Assembly: GCA_023512835.1 (NCBI GenBank)
Contig: CM042088.1
Coordinates: 29,413,164 to 29,477,163 of the forward strand
DNA length: 64,000 nt
Reading direction: 5' to 3'
DNA from: Taxillus chinensis
Lineage: Eukaryota; Streptophyta; Magnoliopsida; Santalales; Loranthaceae
Shown here piece by piece: positions 21,291 to 31,734 of this stretch (the stretch's first letter is position 1; every line of letters starts with the position of its first letter). Both the position numbers and the translations under genes were made by a program. The notes under the pieces were generated by a model. It was not told where the DNA came from, did not search any database, and saw nothing but the letters and a program-made list of their open reading frames with translations.

Positions 21291-22747
21291 ATGTCCGTCT
21301 TTAGTGGGGCATTGACCGTCTTTTGGCAATTTTGACTTTTTCCGACGCATATTGTTTTGACCATAACTTCTTCGTTTTATATCGGAATTGAGCTCGGTCA
21401 AGTACGATAATCTCTAAATTTCATCCTATATCACTTGGTGTTGGTCTTGGGGGCACTTTAGGGGCTTGCAACAAAGGTTATCAATTTTGGGCTTCCTTGT
21501 TCGTGTCAGTATACCCATCTTGTGCAAATTGGGGTTAACGTCAACTCCAAGCCATTCCTTGGTATTAGGGAATCCTTATGAACCTGTTCAATAAGGTATG
21601 TCATCACCCATTTTTGACCGGGCTCGTTGTTGGCTTTTGTGAAAGGACTCCATGCTAGTTCATTCCGTTGATCCTAGAGTCATCCCTGCACAAGGCTCGC
21701 ACAAACCATTAAAGAAAAGAAATACACAGAGTCGCCACCAAACAAATTAAAGGTGTGATTGGGCACCTAGAAAAAGAAATGGTCTACGGTTCTAGAAAAT
21801 TAGGTTCGGGAGTCGGTTACGTGTGGGGAAGGAAGAAAAACTCTTGCACCCCCACAACGCCCACAATTGGTACCTAGTCTTGATCTATGGGTGTTTGTTT
21901 GCTTTATTATTTATTCAAAAAAGAGTTTTTTTGTATTTTTAATTTTAAGAAAAAGAAAGATTTTAGGATCTAGGCCTTAGAACAACAAAAGAGATTTTAA
22001 TAAAATAAAAAAGGGGACATTCTAATTTTAGAAAAAGAATGTGGGATCTAGGCCCATGTGACAGCATTGCGTTTTTTAGGAAAACAAAAGTGAACTTTTT
22101 TTTTTAGAAAAGAAAATGAAAACAATTTGAATTCAAATGGAAATACTGCCACAATTAATATTGGCCCAGGCAGACTACGATATGAGCATCTAGGGCTCAA
22201 TCCCGATGACCGCCTAGGCCCTGTTTTAATTTTTCTAGAAGAGATTTGGTTTTTTTGTGTTTTTGCATTTTATTATTTTTTTTGAAAATAATAAAGGAAG
22301 AAAAAAAGATGCAAGATGTTTGTTTTTATATTTTCATTTTTTAACTTTAGAGAGATAAGGAAAAAAGGAAAAAAGACCAATTTTTGGGTTTTATGTTTGA
22401 AAACAGCGCAGGAAAAAAATAAATAAAAGTAGAAAACCTGGAGGGAAGAAAATGATGCAGGTGGGAGCCCCTTTTCCCTTCGAGTAATGCCTTCAAAGAG
22501 TTTCCTGAAAGCACAAAGGTTAGAAAAAGAACTTTTCCAGTGTTAGCTCCTCCCCGTGAAGACGAATAGTGATTCTGGGTGCTTTTTCCCTTAGAAAATG
22601 AGTATATATCTCTTTGAAAATTCCCAGGATATTCTCTTTATCCCTCTCTGATTTTTATCTCTAAGAAAAGCAGCCAGAAATTCCTCTCTTTGAATAATCT
22701 GCTCTGATACGTGATAATTCCCCCCTTTTCTGCCTCTTGGGACAGTA

Positions 22748-22755
22748 TATTTATA
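22748..22755 (-). promoter_or_regulatory. TATA box in the Ogre-like 3' LTR
   Basis: TATAAATA on the minus strand, in the same place as 36777-36784 of the other LTR. It would put the U3/R border roughly 1.8 kb into the LTR. Confidence 0.5.
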
Positions 22756-23185
22756 TGCGTGTAGAGGAGTATCCGTTGGCTAGGCATTAACTACACCCTT
22801 TACAATTCCAATAAGTCAAATGCGATGTCCCGAGAACCTCAGTATGGCTACTCGTTCCTGTGTCTGAAAATAAATAAATCACTTGGAATTTATTTTAATA
22901 TTTCACTGTATCTAGACGCTTTTGTGAGTAAGGGCTGAATGCACTTCTGGGTGTATTGGCTCCATTGGGAATTAATAGTTATGCAGTCTCCAGGGTCAAT
23001 TGTGATATCCCGAGGAAAATGGCATTTAATTACAGAGGCCTCCCGTCCCTATGCTTGAAAATGGAGTCCCAAGGCACTATTTGTAATTAAAGCACTTGAA
23101 AAAATGATTTTTGGAGTCCCGATGCTTTGAAGTCACTTTCAGACCTTTAGAGGGGCTATTTTTGAGTTTGTTTTGGAAATTTAGG

Positions 23186-23640
23186 TGATTTCCGGACCAA
23201 TGGGTCCTTATTCCGCATCAATGGTCCTTATTCAGCATCAGTTCAGCACCAGTGAGTCCTTATTCAGCACCGGTGGGTCCTTATTCAGCATTAATGGGTT
23301 TAGCCCGGATTTGTCAGCGCTAATTTCCTTACTCCATATTAGTGCTAATTCCTTACTCTATGTGAATGGTTAGCCCGGATTTCTTACTCTGGATTTGACC
23401 AAGTTTGGCAGCCAGATCTGGGCTTATTCCGGACTAGTGGGCTTAGCCCGGATTTGACTAAGTTTGACCATCGGATGTGGGCTTATTCCGGATCAGTGGG
23501 CTTAGCCCGGATTTGACCAAGTTTGACTACTGGATTTGGGCTTAGTCCGCATCAACGGGCTTAGCCCGGATTTGACCAAGTTTGACTGCCAAATTTGGGC
23601 TTAGTTCGGATTTGACCAAGTTTGACCACTGGATTTGGAT
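23186..23640 (-). repeat. Direct-repeat array in the Ogre-like 3' LTR
   Basis: Imperfect units built from GGGTCCTTATTCAGCACCAG and GGCTTAGCCCGGATTTGACC. Its counterpart at 37215-37590 has fewer units, which explains most of the 92-bp length difference between the LTRs. Confidence 0.85.
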
Positions 23641-24531
23641 TTCCCAAAAAATTTTCGTGTGTGGCCTTGGTCACCACGTGGCACCTCTACTTGGCTTCCT
23701 TAGGCCTCTCTTGTTCTCACTTGCCATGTAAGGAGAGTGTCTTTGTATATATACTGGGTGAAGTAGAAGCAAAACTGGCAATGTGGGACAAACATGCATA
23801 TGAAGAACCAAAATTCGTGGAAAATTGACAAATTTATGTGGCAACTTTAAAAATTCATAACTTTCTCCACAGAGCTCGGATTAGGGCGAAATTGGTCTTG
23901 TTTTGCTCAAAATTTTGTTATCTATCTTTTGAAAGTGGAATCACTCCAAAAGAATCAGCCATTTAGGAGAAAATAGGGAAATACCTCACAGAGGTACATG
24001 ATAAAGTGAGCATTCTGCCCGTCTGATTCAAAAATTCATAGTTAATTGCACAGAACTCGGATTACCCTCAAACTAGTTGGAGATTATAGATAAAGATGTT
24101 ATCTAACTAATTCAATTGACCTTATTCAGATCCAATAAGTATTGAGAAAGTTATTTGGAAAATAGTGCGTTGCGCACTGGCTGTCTCCCCCAAATTTATA
24201 CAAGGTTTGGTTGCCAACTTTGAAAAATCATAACTAATTGAATACAGCCCAGAATATTCTCAAACCAATTGCAAAATGATAAATAAAGATGTTATCTAAT
24301 CAACGTAATTGATGTTTTTAGATTACGACAAGTATCGGGGAAGTTATTAATAAAATAGCGGGCTGCACACCGGTTGTCCAATTCAACATGGTACTTTTGT
24401 CATAATCATTTCATTTCTTCTTGGAATCAAGTGTGGTCAAGTGCGTTGTTCTCTGAATGTCATCCTCTATCACTTGGTGGTCCTTCACCAAGTACGGTTG
24501 CGATCTAACCCGGTCAAAATGGGGTACAACA

Positions 24532-24545
24532 GCTGCCCCTCTTTG
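24532..24545 (-). other. Polypurine tract of the Ogre-like element
   Basis: Minus-strand CAAAGAGGGGCAGC directly before the 3' LTR start TGTTGTACC. It would prime plus-strand DNA synthesis. Confidence 0.8.
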
Positions 24546-26311
24546 TGCATTGTTTGTATACAAATGATGTACAAAGATAACCAAATACCCATTTTGAATA
24601 GTTAGATCTCCTTGGAGTTTGGCATTGCTGTGAGATTGATGCGACACTTTTGGTTATGAGGGTGGCTTCTTGGGCTGAATAGCTTCTTGGGCTATGATAT
24701 AACATCTTGGGTTGATTAGCTTCTTGGGCTATGAGGATGGCTTCTTGGGCCGAATAGCTTCTTGGGCTATGATACGACATATTGGGTCGAAATAATAGCG
24801 TCTCGGACTATAAACGTGGCTTCTTAGGCCAAATAGCTTCTTAGGCTATGAGGGTGGCTTCTAGGGCCGAATAGCTTCTTGGGCTATAAGGGTGGCTTCG
24901 TAGGCCGAATAATAGCGTCTCGGGCTATAAAGGTGGCTTCTTGGGCCAAATAGCTTCTTGGGCCGAATAGCTTCTTGGGCTATGAGGGTGGCTTCTTGGG
25001 CCGAATAATAGCGTCTCAGGCTATAAAGGTGGCTTCTTGGGCGAAATAGCTTCTTGGGCTATGATGGTGGCTTCTTGGGCCGAATAATAGCGTCTCGGGC
25101 TATAAAGGTGGCTTCTTGGGCCGAATAGCTTCTTAGGCTATGAGGGTGGGTGACTCTATCATGGCTCCCTCTACAGTTCACTCTAAGAGATCGCTCTACG
25201 AGATTACCACTCAAGAGTCATGCTTGGGCTTAAGATCTAGGTCTGCCGAGTTTAGTTCTTTGATTTTGAAAGGGAATTCTGTTTGTTGAGGGTGAGTCCT
25301 CATCTGTCTTTGAAGCTTAACTGTTGGTAGATCATGAGATGAATCCTCATGCCATTTTGATATACAGATAATCCTATGAGTAAGAAGAACAAACATGCTA
25401 GGATGTATGCTAATGATGCATGAAAATGCATGAATGTATGTGACTTTATGATTAAGTTTATAAATCCTTCTCCTCTGTCAAGAAAGAGGCTAGTGGATGA
25501 CTTGTGCTTTTTGTTCTCTCTTTGCTACAAGAGACCGGGGCTCCATCTTTTCTGCATGTTGATATCCCCATGCATGGAATGTTCAAGAAAACTCTACTTG
25601 GGGATTTTTTTAAAAAAAGAATTTTGAAAAATGACAAAGAATTTTGAGAAAACTATATCATCATACATAACATGACTCATGCATTATCATAAGAGTTTAA
25701 CAAGTCTTCCTTTTATAAAACAGAATGACAGGTTTTTAAGATATTGGTCTACAAAGTTGATCAAAGTATGCTCAAGACTTGAACAATCCTTCTGTTCGCA
25801 GGTGACTTTGAGGTGCTTGAGATTTTATCAGACTGCTTTAGGTGACTTTGGATCCTGGTTCCTTTGTTTGGCTTTGTATTTTACCCTTAGTACCCTTTCG
25901 GGTTTTCACTAAGTCCGCCTTTAATTCTTCCATCTTTTCATAGAGCTTTGTATTTTACCCTTGGTGCCCTTTTGAGTTTTCACCAAGTCCGCTCTTACCT
26001 GCGACTTCCTCATCTTTGTACCAAAATGAAATTTTTGTTGCCATTTATATGAAGGAGATGATGAGCGTGAGATTTAGACTCACTCGGGTGAGCTGCTTTT
26101 GATTTGGCAAAAATAGTGAATGACTATTTGGGGTTCTTTTTGAAAGATGAGATGGCTTTTATTTTTTGGCTCCTTGGTGTTTCCTTTTTTGTTTTTACTC
26201 AGAGAAAGGTTCCCTCACAAGTAAATAAAGATAGAGGAAAGGTTCAAGAACATAGAGAATTCCTTCAATAAATAGCAATTTCAAATCCACTTTGGTACAA
26301 AAACAAAAATT
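24546..26311 (-). other. 3' UTR of the Ogre-like element
   Basis: About 1.8 kb between the integrase stop and the PPT. It holds a tandem array at 24658-25149 and a block near 25860-25990 (minus-strand GTGAAAACCCGAAAGGGTAC) that recurs in element A at 59095-59150. No protein features. Confidence 0.8.
24658..25149 (-). repeat. Minisatellite in the 3' UTR of the Ogre-like element
   Basis: Units of about 45-90 bp alternate GGCTTCTTGGGCCGAATAGC and TTCTTGGGCTATGAGGGTGG with inserted GAATAATAGCGTCTCGGGC segments, a higher-order pattern. Variable tandem repeats in the 3' UTR are known for Ogre/Tat elements and can seed satellite DNA. Confidence 0.85.
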
Positions 26312-26500
26312 AGACATAAAATTTCTTTATAGCATCACTGTTTATAGGGTTCGGGAGTTCATCTCCATCCATTTTGGTGAGGATGAGTGCACCACCCGAG
26401 AATGCTCTTTTTACAACATACAACCCCTCATAGTTTGGAGTCCATTTGCCTCTGTGATCATATTGTATTGGTAGTTTCTTTTTCAGGACTAGGTCTCCTT
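26312..26500 (-). pseudogene. Integrase C-terminal tail, frameshifted
   Basis: On the minus strand it reads EGDLVLKKKLPIQYD, then KWTPNYEGLYVVKRAFSGGA and NPINSDAIKKFYV before a TAA at 26312-26314, the usual C-terminal part of Tat integrases. It is out of frame with the preceding core at 26489-26878. A T-run at about 26523-26535 is the likely frameshift site. Confidence 0.75.
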
Positions 26501-26878
26501 CTCGAAATGCCCTCGGTCGTACCTTTTTTTTTTGAAGCTAGCCATCATTCTCTTTTGATAAAGCTGACCTCGGCAGACTGCTGTGAATCGCTTTCCATCA
26601 ATCAGGTTCAACTGTTCGAAACGGTTCTTAACCCATTCGGCTTCTTCTAGCTTGGTATCCATGAGCACCCTCAAAGATGGGATTTGTACCTCCACCGGTA
26701 AAACAGCCTCCATGCCATAAACTAAGGAAAATGGCGTTGCCCCAGTTGAAGTCTGGACTGTGGTTCTATAGGCATGTAGTGCATATCGGAGTTTCTCGCT
26801 ACAATCTTTGTACGTCTCAGTCATTTTCCGAATAATGTTCTTGATGTTCTTGTTTGCCGCTTCTACCGCTCCGTTCAT
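26489..26878 (-). pseudogene. Integrase core, 3' part with catalytic Glu
   Basis: It begins MNGAVEAANKNIKNIIRKMT, carrying the conserved Glu of the DDE triad. It continues with YALHAYRTTVQTSTGATPFS and YGMEAVLPVEVQIPSLRV, typical of Tat integrases. It is in the same frame as 26909-28471, separated from it by an in-frame TGA at 26909-26911. The frame runs off after KKKRYDRGHFEKET because of a frameshift. Confidence 0.85.
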
Positions 26879-26908
26879 TTGAGGACGGTATGGTGTTGAG
26901 TTACGATG

Positions 26909-28471
26909 TCAAATTTTGAACTGTTCACACAAATTGTCCATCATCCGGCTGTTTAGATTGGCAGCATTATTTGTTATAATGTGCTCCGGGAGCCCATAGC
27001 GGCACACGATGTTGTCAATGGCTACAAGAATGACCCACTTAGTGATTACTGACTGAGTGACTTGGACGTAGGAGGATGCTTCAACCCACTTAGTGAAATA
27101 GTCAATGGCTACAAGAATGAATCTATGTCCATTAGAGGCTTTTGGGAATATGGGCCCAATGACGTCCATGCCCCATAATGCAAATGGCCACGGAGATGTA
27201 AGTACGTGTAGCTTAGATGGGGGTGCTTGAATGCGATCCCCATAAATCTGGCATTTAAGACATTTACGTACATGCTCGATGCAGTCCTTTTTCATAGTAA
27301 CCCAATAATAGCCCATCCTCATGATCTGCCTAGTTAGTGTATGCCCATTTGCATGAGATCCGCAGTCGCCGTTGTGAACCTCATTGGTGACCCGAGCTGC
27401 TTCATCATTGTCTAAGCACCGAAGTAAAACTTGGTTATGGTTGCGTCTGTATAGGATTGAACCGTCAAGGAAGTAATTGATGCTTGCTCGTCGAATGTTT
27501 CTTTTTTCTGCTTCTGAGGCCCCTACCAGATATGAGTGTTGGGACAAGTACTGTTTGATATCTTGATACCAAGGCTTGTTGTCGGTGTCAACATTGGTTA
27601 CCATGTTGTAAATGGGTTCCTTGTTCACATGGATGTCAAAGCATGGTATTTTGAAGCATGTGTCCAATCGAAGGAGGGAGGCTAGAGTTGCTAAAGCATC
27701 GGGAATTTGATTATGTTCTCTTGACATGTGTTCAAATGTGATTTCATCAAATAGGTTAGCCATTTCACAAATCATTTGTCGGTAAGGAATCAACTTGTGA
27801 TTTCGAGTTTCCCATTCCTTTCTAACTTGATAAATGACTAGAGCTGAATCCCCGAACACTTGTAATTTTCTAATTCCTTTACTCAATGCCTCTTGGAGGC
27901 CCATTACACAAGCTTCATATTCTGCTATATTGTTTGTGCAAAGGAATGTCAACTTGGTGGCCATCGAAAAATGTACTCCAGATGGGGAAATTAGGACTGC
28001 CCCGATGCCATGACCAGATAAGCTTGATGCTCCATCAAACCATAGGGTCCATGTGTCTGACTCTTCATTTTCTTGGATGGTGTTGATAAATTCGTCTGGA
28101 AAATCAGAGATTGCTGGCTCATACTCTTCCAAGGCTCGATCCGCTAGATAATCAGCTACAACACTTCCTTTGATGGCCTTTTGAGGCACATAAACAATAT
28201 TGTATTCTGCTAAGAGTAGCTGCCACTTAGTAATTTTTCCTGTCATAGATGGCTTTTCCAGTAAGTACTTGAGTGGGTCATGTCTAGAGATGAGCCATGT
28301 AGTATGGTAGAGCGTATACTGCCTTAACCTTCGTACTGTCCAAGCGAGGGCACAACAAGTCTTTTCCAAGGGAGTGTACTTTTCCTCACAAGGTGTAAAT
28401 TTCTTGCTTAGATAGTAAATGACTTGCTCTTTCTTCCCTGAGGCATCATGTTGTCCCAGTACACAACCCAT
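26909..28471 (-). pseudogene. RNase H, second RNase H-like domain and integrase N-part
   Basis: 520 codons in one frame. Residues 1-110 are the reverse-transcriptase RNase H (GCVLGQHDASGKKEQVIYYL, YTPLEKTCCALAW). Residues about 135-270 form a second, archaeal-type RNase H domain (LWFDGASSLSGHGIGAVLIS, NIAEYEACVMGLQEAL), a mark of the Tat clade. The integrase follows with a His-Cys zinc-binding region (ending CLKCQ) and core (GMDVIGPIFPKASNGH). The second catalytic Asp region reads IITNNAANLN, so an Asp is replaced by Asn. A short extra copy of a neighbouring coding segment (around VILVAIDNI) lies just before it. The frame ends in TGA inside the core. Confidence 0.88.
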
Positions 28472-28480
28472 CGAGGTGTC

Positions 28481-29026
28481 TCAGATTGTTAAGTACAGAA
28501 TCAGAGGTTGACTGGATACTGGGGGAACCAAAATTGGAGGGTTCGTCAAATACTGCTTAATTGTGTCAAAGGCCTCCTGACATTCATTGTTCCATACCTC
28601 GGGACTATTCTTGCGCAGCACTTTAAAGACGGGTTCACAGGTCATAGTGAGTTGTGAAATGAATCGAGCGATGTAGTTGAGTCTTCCGAGGAATCCACTA
28701 ACTTCCTTGATTGTTTTTGGCACGGGCATATCGTGGATGGCGCGGACTTTATCGGGATCAATCTCAATTCCCTGTTGACCGACGATGAATCCCAATAGCT
28801 TGCCTGATGTAGCCCCAAAATTACATTTGGCTGGAATTAACTTCAAATGGTATTTTCGTAGTTTGTCGAAGAGCTTGCGCAATACTTCCACATGGTCCTT
28901 GTCTCCTTTCGACTTGGTGATCATATCATCGACATAGACCTCTACTTCTTTGTGCATCATGTCATGGAATAGTGTTACCATGGCTCTTTGATAAGTTGCC
29001 CTGGCATTTTTGAGTCCAAAAGGCAT
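28481..29026 (-). pseudogene. Reverse transcriptase palm and thumb
   Basis: It starts MPFGLKNARATYQRAMV and carries the catalytic YVDD box (EVEVYVDDMITKSK), then GKLLGFIVGQQGIEIDPDKV and GFLGRLNYIARFISQLT. It is in frame with the upstream piece 29048-29284, separated by TGA, and with the RNase H piece downstream, separated by another TGA at 28481-28483. The active-site residues of this part look intact. Confidence 0.88.
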
Positions 29027-29047
29027 GACATTGTAGCAAAACGTGCC

Positions 29048-29284
29048 TCATATAGTGATGAATGTAGTCTTTTCCTTGTGTTCAGGATCCATCCGAATTT
29101 GGTTATAGCCAGAGAACCCATTCATGAAGGAAAACATAGTATGTCTTGCAGTGTTGTCTACCAAAGTGTCAATGTGAGGTAGTGGGAAGTTATCTTTAGG
29201 ACTAGCCCTATTGAGGTCGCGATAGCTACACACATACGAACCTTCCCCCCTTTCTTTGGAACTGGTACGATATTGGCCACCCAT
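29048..29284 (-). pseudogene. Reverse transcriptase fingers region
   Basis: It reads YRDLNRASPKDNFPLPHIDT and FSFMNGFSGYNQIRMDPEHK, the conserved finger/palm blocks of gypsy reverse transcriptase. It is one frame off from 29323-29745. A single-base loss at about 29225 fits, because the upstream frame reads correctly to VRMCV. It ends at a TGA where the family usually has Trp. Confidence 0.85.
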
Positions 29285-29322
29285 TCTGGATAGTGGGCCA
29301 CACTAAGGAACCCTGCATCCCA

Positions 29323-29745
29323 TTACTTTTTGACTTCTTCCTTGATCTTTAGTATCATCTCCGGTCTCATCCTCTTTAGCTTTTGCTGGACAGGCTTACA
29401 CTCGGGCTTCAAAGGTAGCTGGTGTTGCACTATATCTGTATCCAAGCCAGGCATATCCTTGTAGGACCAGGCGAACATGTCGATGTAGGTCCTCAAAAGA
29501 TCAAGCAGCTGATCTTTGATACTGTTGGGAATGAAGGCCCCCAATCTCAGTTCTCTTGGCTCAGTGGCAGTTCCGAAGTTCACAATTGTGACTGGGTCTT
29601 CACTAGGGATAGTGAGCTGGTCTTCCTTTTCTAGCAGGCACTTAATATCTTCTGGTAGCTCAGGATCTTCTACTCTACCAGCTTCCTCTACCTCAGACAC
29701 TGACTGCTCCCAGTTTGGATCATGGCCAAGCCTTAAGCAACTCAT
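29323..29745 (-). pseudogene. Reverse transcriptase N-terminal region
   Basis: 140 codons ending KRMRPEMILKIKEEVKK before a TAA. After the stop the frame goes on with WDAGFLSVAHYPEWVANIVP. The LRTYIDMFAWSYKDMPGLDT block is the usual lead-in to Tat reverse transcriptase. It is in the same frame as ORF1, gag and protease, although an intron-like gap (about 29746-29953) separates it from the protease/G-patch part. Confidence 0.82.
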
Positions 29746-29953
29746 TTATTCTTTTCTTACCATATCTTTAAATTTATCATATCTGTTTGAAAAAGTCTGA
29801 CTTACTCAACCATATATGATAATGCACATGCTATGAAATGCAAGAGGATGTTTTTGAAAAAGTTTCATTTTATTCAAACTTTCAAAAATAAGTTTACAGC
29901 AAATTCAGAATTTGAAATTGAAAATGTCCCAGCAGGTTCCTTGAACCGTTTAC
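29746..29953 (-). other. Putative intron between protease/G-patch part and reverse transcriptase
   Basis: About 200 bp of AT-rich, stop-filled DNA between two conserved coding blocks. Upstream coding ends WKSLDLPIM with a GTAAAC donor (GT at 29953-29952). Acceptor-like sites GTCAG and TTCAAACAG lie at about 29783-29800 on the minus strand. Ogre elements are known for a spliced intron at this place. The exact acceptor is not clear. Confidence 0.5.
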
Positions 29954-30504
29954 ATGATAGGGAGGTCCAAGCTTTTCCAGTTGTCCAGTTGTTTTCCCGG
30001 GTCTCCTTGGCAAACCCAAACCAGTTCCACCTCTTCATTGTCATCCCCTATAGCGGCCACTGTCTCTTCCCTCTGATTTATGAATCCCGCGCTCTTGAAT
30101 GTAGCTCCGAGCGGTGGGAAAATCATCTTCTGTTCTTGGAAAGCTCTTTTCTCCACCTTATTCAATCGGCTATCCCTTCTTCTTGAAGTCTCTAATTGCC
30201 TGTCAGCTTTAGTAGGCTTGTAGCCTAGCCCAAATCTTCCAATTGTGCTTCGAATGGTAATAGGTTCTTTGATCCCTTATCCTTGCAAGCCCAATCCTTT
30301 TCCTGCTTTGTGGCCAAACTTCAGCATGACTAATGCTACCATCTTCGATGCCTTTGGTAATTGTGTCCCACCATCCTGATCAGTTATAGGGTTTGGAAGG
30401 TAGGTTGCATTGACGACCTCGAATGAGCGGAAGGAACATTCTGGGATATCTTCACTACTTTCAATGTAGGGGACAGAGAGAGGTTTGGTGACAAGGATTT
30501 ATGT
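29954..30504 (-). pseudogene. Pol linker with G-patch-like segment
   Basis: After the protease stop the frame continues: a conserved block (ECSFRSFEVVNATYLPNP), a G-patch-like segment at 30197-30342 (MLKFGHKAGKGLGLQG, a stop, then GRFGLGYKPTKADR) and a linker (KMIFPPLGATFKSAGFINQR, WVCQGDPGKQLDNWKSLDLP). It stays in the frame of gag and protease. In-frame stops occur at about 30505, 30499 and near 30271. G-patch domains bind RNA or activate helicases, and some retroviruses carry one between protease and reverse transcriptase. Whether this one binds RNA is inference. Confidence 0.65.
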
Positions 30505-31719
30505 TTATTCGGACACGCATATGAGTTTTTCATCTACAATGAATTTAACCTTTTGATGGAGGGTTGAGGGGATTGCCCCTGCTGCATGAATCCATGGCCT
30601 TCCCAGTAGGCAGCTATAGTACAGAGCAATATCCATGACCTGGAACTCCACAGTGAAAGTACTTGGACCGATTTGTAGTGGTACATCTAGGGTTCCTACT
30701 ACTTCTCGTTTTTCCCCATTGAAAGCCCTGACAATCATGTTAGTGGGGCAGATGTAAGACGGGTCCATCGGCAGTTGCTTTAGAATGGGAGCTGGCATAA
30801 TGTTCAAAGAAGATCCGTTATCAATTAGCACACGCGAGATGATGTGGTCCTTGCACTTAACAGAAATATGCAAAGCCTTGATATGTCCAACACCTTCTTG
30901 AGGGAGCTCTTCTTCACTGAAGCTAAGAAAGTTACTTGCCATGATATTATTTGCAATCCTATCTAAGTTCTCCACAGAAATGGATGGAGGAATGTAAGCT
31001 TTGCTCAAGACCTTCATAAGGGTTTCCCGGTGTGGAGTAGAATCCATAAGCAAAGATAATAATGAGATGCGGGCCGGATGCCGACTCAATTGATCAATGA
31101 TGTTGTATTCACTCTGTTTAATCAGCTTCAGAAACTCAGTTACCTCCTCTTCTGAGATAGAAGTATTTTTGTTAGCTGATATCAGTTTTGGAATGATATC
31201 CTGCTCTACGGCTTTGCCTTTATCAGCTTTGTTGATTTCTTGCGGTGTGTATGAATGACCACTTCTTGGCTTCTTCTCTTCTATAGGAACCCCTACAATG
31301 ACAGACTTGTAGTGATAGTTCCATGGGACTGCTTTATCATCTTTGTATGGGAAAGGCGATGGCTCCTGAATAGTAAGGGTTTTGACCTTTTGCATCAATG
31401 TGTCGGCTTTCGGCTTCTTCGTGTACTGGATAATTAGGGGTTTCGGTGCCCTATGCTTGGGTGCCACTTGTGACCTATCAGTGGAGGCCATACAGACCTC
31501 ACGGTGTACTTCCAGCTTTGAAATCTCTAGTCTCTTGGAGTCCAGCAGCTTTTGAACTGCTTCTTGGAATTCTGTACACTCTTCTAAATCGTGTCCATAA
31601 GCTGTCTTATGATAAAGGCAGCGCCTTTTCCAGTTGTTGCCCCTGTTGGCCTCAGTCACATCTTTGGTTACTATGAGTCCATTCTTGTGTAGGGTCGTGA
31701 ACAGTTGACACTTGTCCAT
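30505..31719 (-). pseudogene. Ogre-like aspartic protease region
   Basis: 404 codons. The N-terminal part has a Cys/His cluster (CLYHKTAYGHDLEEC). The aspartic protease lies at about residues 285-395 with the active-site stretch RVLIDNGSSLNIMP, where the family reads DNGSS or DTGSS, and the C-terminal LLGRPWIHAAGAIPSTLHQK. It would cut Gag-Pol. It is in frame with gag, separated by a single TAG (31735-31737), and ends at a TAA where the family frame normally goes on. The protease domain itself looks intact. Confidence 0.85.
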
Positions 31720-31734
31720 CTTGATTGTGGAAGC

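Larger units (their letters stand above)
21599..24531 (-). repeat. 3' LTR of the Ogre-like element
   Basis: 2933 bp. On the minus strand it starts TGTTGTACCCC and ends GGTGATGACA. It carries a repeat array (23186-23640) that is longer than in the other LTR. Confidence 0.92.

Noticed and set aside
10684..21598. LTRs A and B as the two ends of one element
   Set aside because: They are in opposite orientation and B has its own CCAGG target duplication.
29516..30186. Plus-strand frames opposite pol
   Set aside because: Shadows of the minus-strand reverse transcriptase and linker.
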